This document shows, piece by piece, positions 62,079-64,000 of a stretch of 64,000 nt of DNA (the first letter of the stretch is position 1; every line of letters starts with the position of its first letter). Location of the stretch: positions 1,488,001 to 1,552,000 of the forward strand of contig NZ_MASW01000001.1 of assembly GCF_003202285.1 (NCBI RefSeq), read 5' to 3'. Under the pieces are notes generated by a model. The model worked only from the letters and a program-made list of their open reading frames with translations, was not told where the DNA came from and ran no database searches. The translations under genes were made by a program, and so were the position numbers. Source of the stretch: Prauserella muralis (GTDB taxonomy: Bacteria > Actinomycetota > Actinomycetes > Mycobacteriales > Pseudonocardiaceae).

Positions 62079-64000
62079 ATGCCGGACGCACACGAGGAGC
62101 CTGACGGCTCTCCCGCGACTGCGCCCAGCGCAACCACCGCACCGGCACTGCGCCAGGGAGCCGGCGCGACCACCGAGGCGCACGCCGACGAACGCCGGTT
62201 CCGGGTCTACACCGCGGTCGTGCTCACCGTCGGGCTGCTGGCCGCGGCCGCGGTCTCGACGTGGCTGCCCTTCGATGGCTCAGTCCACCTGTGGTGGATC
62301 GGACCACTGCTCGCGCTCGCCTTCCTCGGCGCCGAGCAGCTCGGCGTCAACGTCGACGTGCGCAGCGGCATCTCGTGGACGATCTCGTTCACGGAGATCC
62401 CGCTCGTCATCGGGTTCTTCGTCGCGCCGTTCGAGGTGGTCCTCGCGGCCCACGTCGTCGCGGGTGTGACCACCCTGCTCGCCCGCAAGGTGACCGGGCG
62501 GGTGCTCTACAACGCCGGCGCCTTCCTCATCGAGGTCACCAGCGCCTTCGCCGTGGCGGGCCTGGTCAGCCAGGCCATCGGCGGGCCGGACGGAATGCCG
62601 TGGGTCGCCGCGCTCGCCGGCACGCTCACCGCGCCGCTGGCCAGCACGCTGCTCGCGATGGCGGCCGTGCGGGTGCTGCGCCGCCGGATGCGCGTCGGCA
62701 CGGTGCTGCGCCTGGCAGGGCGCATCCTCGTCGTGGGCTTCGTCAACGCCTCGGTGGGCCTCACCGGCTACCTCGTCATCTCCAAGACCCCCGAGGCCTG
62801 GCCGATCGTGCTCGCCGTCAGCCTCGGCCTCGCCGCCCTGTACTGGGCCTACTCCGACCTGCTGCGCGAGCAGCGCGACATGGAGGCGCTCTCCGACGTC
62901 AGCCTGATGGTCGCGAGGTCAGGCCAGCAGGCCGCCGCCCGGCCCGCGGGCAAGGCGGGGGAGCTGGGCGAGGAGATCGACGTCGGCGAGTGGTCGACCA
63001 TCGCCGAGCGGGTCAAGGACCAGCTCGCGGCGGCGCGGGTCGTGCTGCGGCTGCGGCTGGAGCCCGACGAGCCCATGCGGGCCGTCGTCGGCGGCCAGCA
63101 GCTGCCTGCCGCCTACGTCCGGCCCGACGACCCGCTGCTGCGCCTTCCCGGTGCCCACGTGCGGCACTTCCGCATCACCGAGGCCAACCCCGAGGTGCGC
63201 GCGGCACTGCTCGACCGGGGCGCGCAGGAGGCCCTCGTCGTGCCGCTGCGCAGCGCCAACCAGCTGCTCGGCGTCATCGAGGCACACGACCGGCTCTCCC
63301 GCTGGCGGGGGTTCGGCAAGTACGACGTGCAGCTGCTCGGCACGATGGCCAGCCACCTCGCGACCGCGCTGGACAACCGCAGGCTGCTCGCCACGCTGCG
63401 GCACGACGCCTACCACGATCCGCTCACCGGGCTGCTCAACCGGCCCGGCTTTCGCCAGGTCGCGCGGGAGCCGCTGCACGAGCGCGAGGAGTGTGTGGCG
63501 CTGCGCGTGGACCTGGACGTGTTCTCCACCGTCAGCGACGCGCTCGGCTACGCCTGGGCCGACCGCATGGTGATGGCGGCGGGCAGGCGGCTCCGCGACG
63601 CGCTCGGCCCCGACATCCCGGTCGCGCGGCTGGAGGGCGCCTCGTTCGCGGCTCTGCTCGTGGACTGCACCGCCGAGGGCGCGCACGAGATCGCGGAGCG
63701 GCTGCGGGAGCAGCTGTCCGTGCCGTACCCGGTGGACCGGCTCACGGTCGAGGCCAACGCGATGGTCGGCTACGCCTCCACCACCGTCGAGGAGAGCGGG
63801 CCCATCCGCGACGTCGACGGCCTGCTGCAGCGCGCCGACGTGGCCGTGCGGGCCACCCGGGGTGGCGAGGAGGTCCGCGGCTACGCGCCGAGCATGGGCC
63901 AGATCTTCCTGCGCCGCTTCCAGATGGTCACCCAGTTCCGGCAGGCGCTGGAGGACGGCCAGGTCAGCGTGCACTACCAGCCCAAGGTGTCGCTTCCGGG
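62079..64000 (+). CDS. membrane GAF-GGDEF-EAL protein, partial at right edge
   Basis: At least 640 residues. The N-terminal region has about eight membrane helices of MASE-like type, then a GAF-like domain (about 295-440), then GGDEF (HDPLTGLLNRPGF). The active motif is changed to EGASF (in VARLEGASFAALL), so cyclase activity is unlikely. The EAL domain begins at the edge (ALEDGQVSVHYQPKVSLP). It probably degrades or senses c-di-GMP. ATG 62079 follows GGGAGGAGG. Confidence 0.9.
   Translation, partial: MPDAHEEPDGSPATAPSATTAPALRQGAGATTEAHADERRFRVYTAVVLTVGLLAAAAVSTWLPFDGSVHLWWIGPLLALAFLGAEQLGVNVDVRSGISWTISFTEIPLVIGFFVAPFEVVLAAHVVAGVTTLLARKVTGRVLYNAGAFLIEVTSAFAVAGLVSQAIGGPDGMPWVAALAGTLTAPLASTLLAMAAVRVLRRRMRVGTVLRLAGRILVVGFVNASVGLTGYLVISKTPEAWPIVLAVSLGLAALYWAYSDLLREQRDMEALSDVSLMVARSGQQAAARPAGKAGELGEEIDVGEWSTIAERVKDQLAAARVVLRLRLEPDEPMRAVVGGQQLPAAYVRPDDPLLRLPGAHVRHFRITEANPEVRAALLDRGAQEALVVPLRSANQLLGVIEAHDRLSRWRGFGKYDVQLLGTMASHLATALDNRRLLATLRHDAYHDPLTGLLNRPGFRQVAREPLHEREECVALRVDLDVFSTVSDALGYAWADRMVMAAGRRLRDALGPDIPVARLEGASFAALLVDCTAEGAHEIAERLREQLSVPYPVDRLTVEANAMVGYASTTVEESGPIRDVDGLLQRADVAVRATRGGEEVRGYAPSMGQIFLRRFQMVTQFRQALEDGQVSVHYQPKVSLP

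Overview
The window is very GC-rich, uses GTG and TTG starts freely, and carries WhiB, DUF3558, DUF3040, a HAIR-type operator and MerR/IclR/TetR regulators typical of Actinobacteria. Gene content and an actinomycete integrative and conjugative element (AICE) suggest a mycelial actinomycete, most likely Pseudonocardiaceae (Saccharomonospora/Amycolatopsis-like). That placement is inferred from gene content, not from a search.

Layout. 1-11.1 kb: cell-surface polysaccharide locus (asparagine synthetase cut by the left edge, two chain-length proteins, a glycosyltransferase, a nucleotide-sugar dehydrogenase, a Tat-exported YVTN propeller, HtpX, RmlA, a secreted sialidase-fold protein). 11.2-14.0 kb: DUF3558 lipoprotein and a divergent TetR/SDR pair with three operator-like repeats. 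14.0-16.05 kb: a small decayed integrative element in the 3' end of the YajQ-family gene. It is bounded by 26-bp direct repeats and carries a HEPN-motif protein and the catalytically dead C-terminus of a tyrosine integrase. 16.6-30.5 kb: an AICE in tRNA-Tyr(GTA), bounded by perfect 100-bp direct repeats 13,730 bp apart. It contains int, xis, a DUF3987-type ATPase, a WhiB-HTH fusion, a Prim-Pol replication protein, an FtsK/TraB translocase, Spd-like membrane proteins, several very small coupled genes, a GntR regulator, and a lower-GC cargo end (HTH regulator, truncated KsgA/Erm-like methyltransferase, membrane pentapeptide-repeat protein).

30.6-43.4 kb: DesKR-like two-component system, an ABC exporter whose ATPase is split by a frameshift, a MerR/thioredoxin-MerB organomercury pair, DUF305 lipoprotein, M23 peptidase, ABM monooxygenase, MocR regulator with a divergent LysE exporter, B3/B4 protein, and a PknD-like kinase with a propeller sensor. 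43.4-50.8 kb: phosphoketolase plus acetate kinase, formaldehyde dehydrogenase and CtaD. 51.2-55.9 kb: IclR regulator, vanillate-demethylase-like Rieske oxygenase and reductase with a tiny protein between them, and an MFS transporter. 55.9-64 kb: a second two-component system, DedA, Lon with a HAIR-like operator, GNAT, and a GGDEF/EAL protein cut by the right edge.

How the parts work together. The AICE has one leftward transfer operon (ATGA-coupled genes ending in traB), then a replication operon (Prim-Pol, WhiB-HTH, ATPase), then xis-int. Repeat-rich gaps of about 270 and 180 bp separate these three modules and are the best candidates for transfer and replication or operator sites. Two different elements lie about 0.6 kb apart, so this chromosomal spot has taken foreign DNA at least twice.
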